A DNA stretch of 64,000 nucleotides from Flavobacterium sp. MedPE-SWcel. Lineage in GTDB: Bacteria > Bacteroidota > Bacteroidia > Flavobacteriales > Flavobacteriaceae. Positions 51,323 to 59,747 of this stretch are shown one piece after another (the first letter of the stretch is position 1; every line of letters starts with the position of its first letter). The stretch spans positions 1 through 64,000 of the forward strand of contig MPCW01000003.1 of assembly GCA_001874325.1 (NCBI GenBank), read 5' to 3'. Both the position numbers and the translations under genes were made by a program. Under the pieces are notes generated by a model. The model ran no database searches. It was not told the origin of the DNA and saw only the letters and a program-made list of their open reading frames with translations.

Positions 51323-52303
51323 TTATAACACCATAAGGTTGCAGCCACGAACATCAGAATTGTCGAAACGACCTAAAACCTCAAAGGTTTGGTTAGAGTA
51401 TTTTTTTCCTAAATCTTGAGTAGCTATAAATGGGCAAGAATTAATATTGGCAAGGTCAATAACGTTAATACCTCCTGTTTTATCATAATCTACATAGCTA
51501 AGTGCATCCTCTGCATCTCTAACAAGAATATCCATCCAAGGCGGGCACTCAAAAATACCATTACCTAATGAGTAGGCTTGTGATAAAAGCTCTGTCATTC
51601 CGTATTCAGAATGTATTTCGTTTACCTCAAAGCCACTACATAATGTATTATGTAATTCTTCACGTATCATTTCTTTACGTTTCCCTTTCATTCCGCCCGT
51701 TTCCATAATGATGGTGTTGTTAAGCTGAAACGGTTGTTTTTCGATTAAATCGAGTAGGGCATAGGTAACGCCTATTAATAATACATTTTCTCCGCTTTTA
51801 TCTAGTTGCGTAAGCTTAGTGATAAGCTCATCATAATTATGCAGGTAAAACCCACTATCAGGGTTGCTAGAGCCTTCTATCAAGTCGCGAACCATATATA
51901 TTAGTGAGCTGCCTTCACGTTCTAAATAAGAGGGTAAAAGGGCTAATATAGTATAGTCCTCTATGTTGCCATAAAACCGAGAGAAGGCTTGACGGAAGCT
52001 TTGTTCGTAGTAATTCAAATCAGTAACATGGTGGCTACTGGTAACTGTTCCTGTAGTACCGCTACTAGTAAAAGTTGCTTGTACGGCATCTTGATTACTT
52101 ACTATAGTATTCGTTTTAAAGAATTGTATTGGTAAAAAGGGAATGTCTTTAATAGTCTTAACATTCTGTTTGTCTTTTTTTAGGAGGTCACAAAAGTCAT
52201 GGTATACGATGTTGTTATCATATTGTTGTCGAAACACTTTTAACGTGATTTTTTCGAACTCTTTTTTTGAAGCGATATTAAATATATCCTGACTAGTTAT
52301 CAA
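51323..52303 (-). CDS. LuxE/PaaK-like acyl-protein synthetase
   Basis: A 326-aa member of the acyl-adenylate superfamily. The N-terminus resembles LuxE (FLPIQFFKTNTIVS). The phosphate loop is TFTSSGTTGTVTSSHH. ETGGMKGKRKEM, IHSEYGMTELLSQAYS and the DLGKKYSNQTFEVLGR end complete the pattern. LuxE and PaaK activate a carboxylic acid as acyl-AMP. No luxCD or coenzyme A partner gene is nearby, so the substrate is unknown. It is a single gene. Confidence 0.85.
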   Translation of the reverse strand: MITSQDIFNIASKKEFEKITLKVFRQQYDNNIVYHDFCDLLKKDKQNVKTIKDIPFLPIQFFKTNTIVSNQDAVQATFTSSGTTGTVTSSHHVTDLNYYEQSFRQAFSRFYGNIEDYTILALLPSYLEREGSSLIYMVRDLIEGSSNPDSGFYLHNYDELITKLTQLDKSGENVLLIGVTYALLDLIEKQPFQLNNTIIMETGGMKGKRKEMIREELHNTLCSGFEVNEIHSEYGMTELLSQAYSLGNGIFECPPWMDILVRDAEDALSYVDYDKTGGINVIDLANINSCPFIATQDLGKKYSNQTFEVLGRFDNSDVRGCNLMVL

Positions 52304-52333
52304 AGCAATTTATTTTGTGGTAAAGGTATAAAA

Positions 52334-52365
52334 TAAAAAAGCACCCTGTAGTAGGGTGCTTTTTG
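52334..52365 (-). terminator. Terminator after T9SS protein gene
   Basis: Stem GCACCCT/AGGGTGC with a 5-nt loop, flanked by A6 and T5. Confidence 0.85.
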
Positions 52366-52385
52366 ATATTCTAATAAAGAATGGA

Positions 52386-53261
52386 TTATCTTACAACAAG
52401 TTTTCTTGTAGCAGTTTTACCTTCTTCAGTAATTGTTACTATGTAAACACCAGCTGTAATTGCAGATACATTTACAGTTCCGTTTGTAGTTACAGTGTTT
52501 ATGACTTGTTTTCCTAATACATCATATATTACTACTGCTTTAGATGCATTAGCATCAGATGCTATGTTAAGAACGTTTCCTGAAACTGGGTTAGGGAACA
52601 TTTTAAGACCTGAAATTTCATTTTGATTTACACTTGCAGCAGCAGGAGTGTACTGTCCGAAAGGAACAATAGTAGAGAATGTATCACCACCTTGACATGC
52701 ACCAAGACCGTCTAGTGCACCTACACCACCAAAAGTCCAGTTATCAGTGTTGAAAGCAGCTCCGTCAGGACCTGTTTCATCAACTCTTCTAGCCCATGAA
52801 TCTTTATGTTCCCAAGCTGTATCAGTTCCGTCTACACCTTCTTCTCCATATTGATCAATTACAGTCATAGAACCGTCAACTATTCTTACTCTATCATCAC
52901 CATTAATATTTAGTGGCTTAGGAGTATCTGGCTCTGTGCTTGTAATGAATATGTTAGAAGCAGGGATGTCTGCAAATTCAGTAGAAAAGGCAGAATTATC
53001 ATCAGCACTTACGATATATATGAAATCATCAGTAACAGTTCCAAAAGAAGCAAGGTTTAAAGTGTTACCCCATGTTGTGTTAGCATTACTTTGATTTTCT
53101 AAAGAATAGTTAGAAAAGTCAACAGCACCGTCTGCATAAATTTCGATTGCTTTAGGGTGTCCACCTGGGCAATCTCCATCAAGTATACCTGTGATTATTG
53201 GAGTTTGTGCAAAAGACAAACTAGCAACCATTAATAATGATAATGAGTAAATTTTTTTCAT
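52386..53261 (-). CDS. T9SS-secreted protein, tandem copy 1 (lamin-tail-like)
   Basis: A 291-aa secreted protein with signal peptide MKKIYSLSLLMVASLSFAQ. The first 200 residues look like a lamin-tail-like beta domain (TGILDGDCPGGHPKAIEIYA..FSNYSLEN). The rest is a T9SS type A sorting domain: GLKMFPNPVSGNVLNI, YDVLGKQV, AGVYIVTITEEGK, and the basic KLVVR. The ATG at 53261 is preferred over a TTG two codons upstream and gives the same length as copy 2. The gene has a TACATTTG promoter box and its own terminator. Confidence 0.88.
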   Translation of the reverse strand: MKKIYSLSLLMVASLSFAQTPIITGILDGDCPGGHPKAIEIYADGAVDFSNYSLENQSNANTTWGNTLNLASFGTVTDDFIYIVSADDNSAFSTEFADIPASNIFITSTEPDTPKPLNINGDDRVRIVDGSMTVIDQYGEEGVDGTDTAWEHKDSWARRVDETGPDGAAFNTDNWTFGGVGALDGLGACQGGDTFSTIVPFGQYTPAAASVNQNEISGLKMFPNPVSGNVLNIASDANASKAVVIYDVLGKQVINTVTTNGTVNVSAITAGVYIVTITEEGKTATRKLVVR

Positions 53262-53289
53262 TTTCAAATGTTTTTGTTATAATTCTGCA

Positions 53290-53297
53290 CAAATGTA
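53290..53297 (-). promoter_or_regulatory. -7 promoter box for T9SS copy 1
   Basis: The minus strand reads TACATTTG, 28 nt before the ATG at 53261. Confidence 0.5.
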
Positions 53298-53339
53298 TTG
53301 AAGACTTAGATATTTAATGTTTCTAAATTGTTATTTAAC

Positions 53340-53368
53340 AAAAAAGCTCCTCATTTGAGGAGCTTTTC
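53340..53368 (-). terminator. Terminator after T9SS copy 2
   Basis: Stem AAAAAGCTCCTCA/TGAGGAGCTTTT with a short loop. Confidence 0.85.
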
Positions 53369-53388
53369 TAGATATTATTTAATATAAT

Positions 53389-54264
53389 TTATCTTACGAC
53401 AAGTTTTCTTGTAGCGGTTTTACCTTCTTCGGTAATTGTTACAATATAAACACCAGAAGTTAGGTCTGAAATGTTTATTGTTTCACTATCAGTTATAGTG
53501 TTTATTACTTGCTTTCCTAATACATCATATATTGCTATTGTTTTAGTTGTATTAGCGTTAGATGTTATGTTAAGAGTATTTCCAGAGACTGGATTAGGGT
53601 ATATTTTAATACTTGAAATGTTATTTTGTTTTACACTTGCAGCAGTAGGGCTATATTGCCCGAAAGGAACGATAGTAGAAAATGCATCTCCACCTTGGCA
53701 TGCGCCAAGACCATCTAATGCACCTACACCACCAAAAGTCCAGTTTGCAGTATTAAAGGCAGCTCCGTCAGGACCCGTTTCGTCAACTCGTCTAGCCCAT
53801 GAGTCTTTATGCTCCCAAGCTGTATCAGTTCCATCGACACCCTCTTCCCCATATTGATCGATTACAGTCATTGATCCGTCAATTATTCTTACTCTATCAT
53901 CACCATTAATGTTTAGTGGTGTAGGAGCTCCTTGATCTGTACTAGTGATAAATATATTAGAAGCAGGGATATCAGCAAATTCACTTGAAAAAGAGTTGTT
54001 AGCATCAGAGCTTACAATATATATATAGTCATCAGTAACAGTTCCAAAAGAGCTAAGACTTAAAGTGTTACCCCACGATGTATTTGCATTTGTTTGATTT
54101 TCTAAAGAATAGTTAGAAAAATCAACAGCACCGTCTGCATAAATTTCGATTGCTTTAGGGTGTCCACCAGAGCAATCTCCATCTAGCATCCCTGTAATTA
54201 TGGGGGTTTGTGCAAAAGATAAGCTTGTTGCAGATAGTAATAATAATGTGTAAAGTTTTTTCAT
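53389..54264 (-). CDS. T9SS-secreted protein, tandem copy 2 (lamin-tail-like)
   Basis: A 291-aa protein, nearly identical to copy 1 (52386-53261) along the N-terminal domain, with more differences in the sorting-domain region (KIYPNPVSGNTLNIT). It has the same signal peptide type, lamin-tail-like region, NPVSGN start of the sorting domain, and KLVVR end. The two copies are consecutive and in the same orientation, each with its own promoter and terminator. This points to recent duplication, with possible alternate expression. The ligand or function is unknown. Confidence 0.88.
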   Translation of the reverse strand: MKKLYTLLLLSATSLSFAQTPIITGMLDGDCSGGHPKAIEIYADGAVDFSNYSLENQTNANTSWGNTLSLSSFGTVTDDYIYIVSSDANNSFSSEFADIPASNIFITSTDQGAPTPLNINGDDRVRIIDGSMTVIDQYGEEGVDGTDTAWEHKDSWARRVDETGPDGAAFNTANWTFGGVGALDGLGACQGGDAFSTIVPFGQYSPTAASVKQNNISSIKIYPNPVSGNTLNITSNANTTKTIAIYDVLGKQVINTITDSETINISDLTSGVYIVTITEEGKTATRKLVVR

Positions 54265-54293
54265 ATTCGTAATATTTAAGTTACTTTATATAA

Positions 54294-54301
54294 CAAATAT
54301 A
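54294..54301 (-). promoter_or_regulatory. -7 promoter box for T9SS copy 2
   Basis: The minus strand reads TATATTTG, 29 nt before the ATG at 54264. Confidence 0.5.
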
Positions 54302-54367
54302 GTAACAAATATTAATTTAATGAAAAAATGAAGATTTAATTAAGATGTTTTTAAGGGGATTCGTTAT

Positions 54368-54691
54368 TTATTTAACAATTAATTTTCTGGTAGCAGTAGC
54401 TTCTCCTTCTTTTATTTTTATAAAATAAACACCAGAAGTAAGGTTTGTAACACTAAATTCTCTACCGTTAATCGTTGATTGTAGTACCTTTTTTCCTAAG
54501 ACATCATAGATTTCTATTTTCTTAGATTGAATACTTTTTGAAGTAATATATATTCTGTTGGTACTTACCGCAGGGTTAGGGTATATATTAAGACCTTCTA
54601 TTGTTTTATTACCTCCATTAGTTTCTTGTGCCGAAAGGCTTAGGCTAGAAAAAATGATTAAGATAATTATGTAAAAGTATTTTTTAGTCAT
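54368..54691 (-). CDS. Minimal protein made of a T9SS sorting domain
   Basis: A 107-aa protein from the ATG at 54691: signal peptide (MTKKYFYIIILIIFSSLSLSAQ, split at residue 22), a 10-residue linker, then a complete T9SS type A domain (GLNIYPNPAVSTNRIYI, YDVLGKKV, TSGVYFIKIKEG, RKLIVK). There is no room for a cargo domain. The region upstream of the ATG in the same frame is AT-rich and not signal-like. It could be a true small secreted protein or a remnant of a larger one. It lies downstream of the beta-helix lipoprotein terminator. Confidence 0.8.
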   Translation of the reverse strand: MTKKYFYIIILIIFSSLSLSAQETNGGNKTIEGLNIYPNPAVSTNRIYITSKSIQSKKIEIYDVLGKKVLQSTINGREFSVTNLTSGVYFIKIKEGEATATRKLIVK

Positions 54692-54742
54692 GACAATAAG
54701 ATTGGGTAAGTAAATATATAAAATATAATTCAAATAGTATAC

Positions 54743-54776
54743 CAAAAAAAGCACCCTCCAAAATTTGGAGGGTGCA
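54743..54776 (-). terminator. Terminator after beta-helix lipoprotein gene
   Basis: Stem GCACCCTCC/GGAGGGTGC with a 7-nt loop and an A7 tract on the plus strand, which is T7 in the minus-strand transcript. Confidence 0.88.
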
Positions 54777-54803
54777 AGTATATTATTATGTAGTGACTCT
54801 TAA

Positions 54804-55937
54804 TTAGAATCTAGCCCAACCTGTAGCCCATGCTGGAGTAGCAGATCCATTACCAGCACCTGTGTTTTCGCCAACAGTATAGAAGTCTGTGTTTGTTCCT
54901 TCGTAGCTAGTCTCATCAGTAACATTTACAAACTTAACATTTGAGAATGTAATTTCGTCATTATCGATGTGTGCGTTAGCTACAGAATCATCAGTACTGT
55001 TTTTAACGTGTATACCTTTTTCGTATCCATCAACATAGAAGTTTTCAACATTCCAGATACCACCACCTTCTTTGATGTAGATACCACCTTCAGAACCACC
55101 ACCTACTACAGAGATGTTTTTAAGTGTAGCAGTTGTTGTTGGAGTAGCAGCGAAGTCATCACCGTTGTTAGAACCTTCGATACCTGCTTTAGCACCATCT
55201 TTTATATACCAGTACTCTCCTGTACCTTTCCATCCGTCAGCAAAGTCAATTGAATCATCACCACTACCTACAGCTATGATGTACTTTCCGTTTACAGCTC
55301 CTCCGAAGAATTCAATACCATCATCTCCACCGTTGTAAGACTGAACGTACTCAAAAGTTGTTCCTGAACCTACTCCGAAAAGAGATACACCGTTAAATTC
55401 TTTTTGGTTAGTAAAAGTTGCACCAGTATACTCTACTCTTAGGTAACGTACGCTTCCTGAAGAATCATTATCAATAGTACCACCGTAAGTTAAATCTCCA
55501 ACTTCTGAAGTTGCAGTTTGACCAGTAGAACCACCTTTGTTAGTGTTTGCTTTACCACATATCACTAAACCACCCCAGTCACCTTCAGCAGGAGTTGCAG
55601 ATGCAGATGTCATAACTACAGGGTTTGTAGCTGTACCTTCTACAAATATCTCTCCACCTTGTGCTACTGCTATGTAAGCGCTAGTACCACCTTCTGCTTC
55701 GATTCTTGTTCCTGCAGGAATAGTAAGTTGAGCACCATCACCAATTACAAAAGAACCAGTAAGCTTGTAAGTTACAGATGCATCAAGTGTAGCTACATCT
55801 CCGTCAACAAGTGTTCCTTTAAAATCTGTAGGGTCAATTGTTGTGTTGTCATTGTTGTTGTTGTTGTCATCATCGCTACTGCATGATGTAACTGCTAATG
55901 CTGATATTGCAAGCATTGATAAAAGCAACTTTTTCAT
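54804..55937 (-). CDS. Surface lipoprotein with parallel beta-helix
   Basis: A 377-aa lipoprotein (lipobox VTSC, Cys19) followed by SSDDDNNNNND, a strong surface-export-type tract. The rest is a right-handed beta-helix: repeated Gly/Asn/Val-rich rungs such as GAQLTIPAGTRIEAEGG, GGEIFVEGTATNPVVMT, GVSLFGVGSGTTFEYVQSYN and GDDGIEFFGGAVN. Similar proteins are often misnamed multidrug transporter in databases. It follows the TonB-dependent receptor gene and may be its surface partner. It has its own TATTTTTG box, so it can also be expressed alone. Confidence 0.85.
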   Translation of the reverse strand: MKKLLLSMLAISALAVTSCSSDDDNNNNNDNTTIDPTDFKGTLVDGDVATLDASVTYKLTGSFVIGDGAQLTIPAGTRIEAEGGTSAYIAVAQGGEIFVEGTATNPVVMTSASATPAEGDWGGLVICGKANTNKGGSTGQTATSEVGDLTYGGTIDNDSSGSVRYLRVEYTGATFTNQKEFNGVSLFGVGSGTTFEYVQSYNGGDDGIEFFGGAVNGKYIIAVGSGDDSIDFADGWKGTGEYWYIKDGAKAGIEGSNNGDDFAATPTTTATLKNISVVGGGSEGGIYIKEGGGIWNVENFYVDGYEKGIHVKNSTDDSVANAHIDNDEITFSNVKFVNVTDETSYEGTNTDFYTVGENTGAGNGSATPAWATGWARF

Positions 55938-55974
55938 TTGTTGTGTTTTTAAGTTTATGTATAAATTACTGTCG

Positions 55975-55982
55975 CAAAAATA
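55975..55982 (-). promoter_or_regulatory. -7 promoter box for beta-helix lipoprotein
   Basis: The minus strand reads TATTTTTG, 37 nt before the lipoprotein start. Confidence 0.5.
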
Positions 55983-56014
55983 TCTGTATTTAATGAATAG
56001 AGGTTTACTTAACC

Positions 56015-56047
56015 ATTAAGGGATTGTTAAATAAACAATCCCTTAAT
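56015..56047 (-). other. Intercistronic hairpin without a U tract
   Basis: Perfect 14-bp arms ATTAAGGGATTGTT and AACAATCCCTTAAT with a 5-nt loop, between the TonB-receptor and lipoprotein genes. The minus-strand sequence after it has no T run, so it may protect or process mRNA rather than terminate it. Confidence 0.6.
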
Positions 56048-56080
56048 TCCTTTTAATATTACCTAAACGTTAAGTGTGTT

Positions 56081-58879
56081 TTAGAACTTATATGTAAGTG
56101 ATATTTTACTAAACAATCCTTTTTTGTATGATATAACATCGATTTCATCAGCACCGATAGAAGAAGCGCTAGGGTCTACTTCTTGTATTCTTCTGATCTC
56201 TGGATCTAATATGTTTTTTACAGAAAGTCCAATACTTAATTTTTTACTTAACTGAGTTTTGAATATAAAGTCTAGTGTACCTACGGCTTTGTCAACAAGA
56301 TCACCTCTGTTGTTAGTTCCTATGGCATATAGTCTGTCAGAAAAATAATTGTAGGCAACAGTAGCCATAATGTTTCTGTCTTGACTAAATTGGTAGTTGT
56401 AACTAATATCACCGTTTATTAATAAATCTGAAGCTCCAGTAAGTTCTCCTTCATCACTTGTAAAATCAACATTGTATCTTGTTTCACGACCAACTTTTTC
56501 TCTATCAAAATCTTGATTGTGGTACATGTAAGTAGCATTAGCACCAAAAGATAATGTGTTTTTTAGCATACTGTCTTCACCATGCTTAAAGCTAAAGATG
56601 TTTTTTCTAATCTCAAATTCACCACCAATAACTGTAGCTTTTTCTCCTGTGTTTATCCATGAAACATCATTTGTAGCAGAAGCTATTATTACTTCATTTA
56701 TTGGGTTTTGAATGTATTTACCAAATGCAGTAAATGAGATTAGCTCTGTTTTCTCTGGGAAAAACTCCCATTTTAAGTCAATATTGTAATTGTCAGATTC
56801 GTATAAATCTTCGTTTCCTATGTAAGTCTGAACAACCTCTTCGTATAAGAAAGGAGCTCTTTCTTTAAATTGTGGAAGTGTGTAAGTTTTACTTGCAGCA
56901 AATTTTAAGTTTTGCTTATCGTTAATTTCATATTTAAGAGACAGGCTAGGTAAAAACTGTGTAGTACTAAGGCTGCTGCTATTTTGAGATATTGATGTAT
57001 CCCAGTCAATGTCTTGTTGTATAACTTCTACTCTACCTCCTGCGATTACAGTGAATTTTGGTGATACTCTGTATTCTCCAGAAACAAGACCTGCGTGTAT
57101 GCTTTGATCTCCATTGTAAGTTTGTGGTCTTAATGCACCTGCGAAATTCTTTCCTCCTCTAAATGTTACGATGCTATATAGGTTAGCATCATAATTAGCT
57201 TGCGTGAAATAATCGTCTAGATTATCAAGCGTTACAATAGGTTGTGTTATATTATCTGGAGCAAGTTTAAAGTTGTATTGTGTAGCTTCAAAATCTACTG
57301 ATTTTATACGTCCGCTATATCCTACAGTAAGTTTACCTCTGTAAAGTTCTTCAGAATCTTTACTGAAATTATAGTTAGTGAAGATGTTAGCTGCAACTTC
57401 ATTCTCTTTAAGATCTTGGAAATATCTATTATTATCAGAGTTAGAAAGGTCATTAAGTTGTGTTATAGAAAGATCTCCGTTATCATCAACAGGACGTAAT
57501 GTGTTTTGCATTCTGTCTGGAATCACATTGTTTACAAAGTTGTATGATAATCCCCAGTCAATATCAAATTTTTCTGAAAACTTATTTGTACCTAAAAGTT
57601 GGTTAACATATAAGCTAGTTCTGTCAAAAGTAGATCTACGAACAACACCACCACCATTTGGAGCGTTATCAAAAATATCAATTACACCATAGTACTCATC
57701 ATGATTTTGAGATGAAGAGTTTATAAATAGAGAGTTGAATTTAATTTTGTTGTTAAGATTAATCTTGTAGTTAAGATTACCCATTAAAGTAGTATTCGTA
57801 GTGTAGCTATATAATTGAGAGTTGAAATCTTTACGAGCTACACCTTGTGCACTTACAGATCCTCTTGCGATACCTTCTTTATAGCTGTATTTGTTGTCGA
57901 ATGATCCTGTAGCAAAAAAGCTCATTCTTCCTTCTTCACCTACATCATAAGAATCTCCACCTTTTACTGATATGCTAGTATTTATAGGGGTTACTGTTTG
58001 TTTGTTCCACTTTGTGTCAAAGTTATACCCCTCTAATGGATTGTTTGGTTGTTCTTGGTTACTAAATCCAGTGTAACTTGGTCCATCTTGTAAGTAAAAA
58101 TTGTCTTCGTTTGTAGCGTTAGAGTTAAAACCAGAACCTACGCTAATTTCAAAGAAACCGTTTCCTTTGTAATCTTTAGATACAATATCAACGTTAGCTC
58201 CACCAAAGTCACCATAATTTTTAAGACTATATGTTTTATCGATCCCAATGTACCCAACAACATCAGCAGAGAATATCTCAAGGCTTATGTTTTTTCTAGC
58301 AGGATTGTCAGATGGTAAAGGTAGTCCGTTCATGGTAGTGATATTGTATCTGTCACCTAACCCTCTTACATATACACTTCCTGAACCTTCTTGTTTAGAA
58401 ATACCAGAAGTTTTACTTACAGCAGCAGCAGCATCACTAGCTCCTTTTCTAGCCATTTCTTGGGCTCCAATATTTTGCTTTATTTCAACAGCTTTTTTCT
58501 GTTCTAGTAATAGTGCTGATTCTTTTTCTCGACTTATTACTTTTTCTATAACAACATCCTCTAGTTGTACACTAGTAGATGTCATAGCTTTGTTTATTAC
58601 CTTAGTTTCTCCTGCAGCAACAGCAACAGTAACTTCTATAGTTTCGTAGCCTAAAAATCCAAATACTAAAGTGTGATTTCCTGCAGGTACTTTTAGAGAA
58701 TATTTCCCATCCATATCGGTGTTTGCGCCGATAGTTGTACCTTTAATAGCGACACTGGCAAACGGGAGTGTCTCGTTATTCATGTCCTTATCAGTGACAG
58801 TTCCTGTTATCGTTCCGGTATTTTGGGAAAAACCTAAAGTGAAGATAAACAGAGAGATAAGTAAAAATCTAAGTTTCAT
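56081..58879 (-). CDS. TonB-dependent receptor
   Basis: A 932-aa outer-membrane receptor. It has a signal peptide (ends LGFSQN), then a carboxypeptidase-regulatory-like domain at residues 22-105 (GTITGTVTDKDMNNETLPFA). The plug starts near residue 135 (QNIGAQEMARKGASDAAAAV, GSVYVRGLGDRYN, NGLPLPSDNPARKN). A 22-strand barrel ends in a terminal Phe (KISLTYKF). It uses TonB energy to import a large or scarce ligand, not identifiable here. It is divergent from the two-component genes. The beta-helix lipoprotein gene follows. Confidence 0.93.
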   Translation of the reverse strand: MKLRFLLISLFIFTLGFSQNTGTITGTVTDKDMNNETLPFASVAIKGTTIGANTDMDGKYSLKVPAGNHTLVFGFLGYETIEVTVAVAAGETKVINKAMTSTSVQLEDVVIEKVISREKESALLLEQKKAVEIKQNIGAQEMARKGASDAAAAVSKTSGISKQEGSGSVYVRGLGDRYNITTMNGLPLPSDNPARKNISLEIFSADVVGYIGIDKTYSLKNYGDFGGANVDIVSKDYKGNGFFEISVGSGFNSNATNEDNFYLQDGPSYTGFSNQEQPNNPLEGYNFDTKWNKQTVTPINTSISVKGGDSYDVGEEGRMSFFATGSFDNKYSYKEGIARGSVSAQGVARKDFNSQLYSYTTNTTLMGNLNYKINLNNKIKFNSLFINSSSQNHDEYYGVIDIFDNAPNGGGVVRRSTFDRTSLYVNQLLGTNKFSEKFDIDWGLSYNFVNNVIPDRMQNTLRPVDDNGDLSITQLNDLSNSDNNRYFQDLKENEVAANIFTNYNFSKDSEELYRGKLTVGYSGRIKSVDFEATQYNFKLAPDNITQPIVTLDNLDDYFTQANYDANLYSIVTFRGGKNFAGALRPQTYNGDQSIHAGLVSGEYRVSPKFTVIAGGRVEVIQQDIDWDTSISQNSSSLSTTQFLPSLSLKYEINDKQNLKFAASKTYTLPQFKERAPFLYEEVVQTYIGNEDLYESDNYNIDLKWEFFPEKTELISFTAFGKYIQNPINEVIIASATNDVSWINTGEKATVIGGEFEIRKNIFSFKHGEDSMLKNTLSFGANATYMYHNQDFDREKVGRETRYNVDFTSDEGELTGASDLLINGDISYNYQFSQDRNIMATVAYNYFSDRLYAIGTNNRGDLVDKAVGTLDFIFKTQLSKKLSIGLSVKNILDPEIRRIQEVDPSASSIGADEIDVISYKKGLFSKISLTYKF

Positions 58880-59063
58880 TGTGTGTAGTTTAATTTTGAT
58901 GCAAAGAAACCTTAACCTGTCAAACCTTATGTTACTAAAAGGTTACCTTTGAATTTAGTATTTATTACCAAATTGTTAAGAGATTAAATTATAGTTAACA
59001 CGTTTTAGAGGCTTTTTATTATCTTTATCTTTACCACCGCTAAACAATATGCACCGTGTCATT

Positions 59064-59747
59064 ATGAAAAAAAGAGACATTAAGATTTTACTGGTTGACG
59101 ATGAACAGGATATTCTAGAGATAGTAGGGTACAACCTAACTCAAGAAGGATATAATGTTATTACAGCAGAGAATGGGAAAGAGGCTGTAACTAAGGCTAA
59201 GAAAGAACTTCCGCACCTTATTATTATGGATGTAATGATGCCTGAAATGGATGGTATGGAGGCTTGTGAAAACATTAGAAAAATTCCAGAATTGACTAAT
59301 GTAATTATTACATTCCTTACTGCTCGTAGTGAAGATTATTCTCAAGTAGCAGGTTTCGATGCTGGAGCTGACGACTACATTGCTAAACCAATTAAGCCAA
59401 AGTTACTTATAAGTAAAGTAAAGGCATTGTTAAGAAGGTTAAAAGATGATGAAGCGAAAGGCGATATACTTAGAGTGGGTAATATAGAAATTAACCGCGA
59501 AGAGTATAAAATTGTAATGGAAGATCGTGAGATTGTATTGCCAAGAAAAGAATTTGAACTATTCTATTTATTAGCTTCTAAGCCAGGCAAAGTATTTAAG
59601 AGAGAAGAAATTCTTGATAAGGTTTGGGGTAACGAAGTTGTAGTAGGTGGTAGAACAATAGACGTTCATATTAGAAAACTACGTGAAAAAATAGGAGACG
59701 AACTCTTTAAGACTATTAAAGGAGTTGGATATAAATTAGAAGTTTAG
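59064..59747 (+). CDS. OmpR/PhoB-family response regulator
   Basis: A 227-aa regulator. The receiver domain has acidic VDDEQD and phospho-acceptor Asp56 in MDVMMPEMDG. The Thr/Lys switch lies at TFLTA and AKPI. The winged-helix DNA-binding domain (residues 130-227) has VLPRKEFELFYLL, REEILDKVWG, and RTIDVHIRKLREKIG. The ATG at 59064 is more likely than a start 15 nt upstream. Its stop overlaps the GTG start of the kinase gene, so the pair is coupled. It may control the divergent TonB receptor, which is inference. Confidence 0.93.
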   Translation: MKKRDIKILLVDDEQDILEIVGYNLTQEGYNVITAENGKEAVTKAKKELPHLIIMDVMMPEMDGMEACENIRKIPELTNVIITFLTARSEDYSQVAGFDAGADDYIAKPIKPKLLISKVKALLRRLKDDEAKGDILRVGNIEINREEYKIVMEDREIVLPRKEFELFYLLASKPGKVFKREEILDKVWGNEVVVGGRTIDVHIRKLREKIGDELFKTIKGVGYKLEV

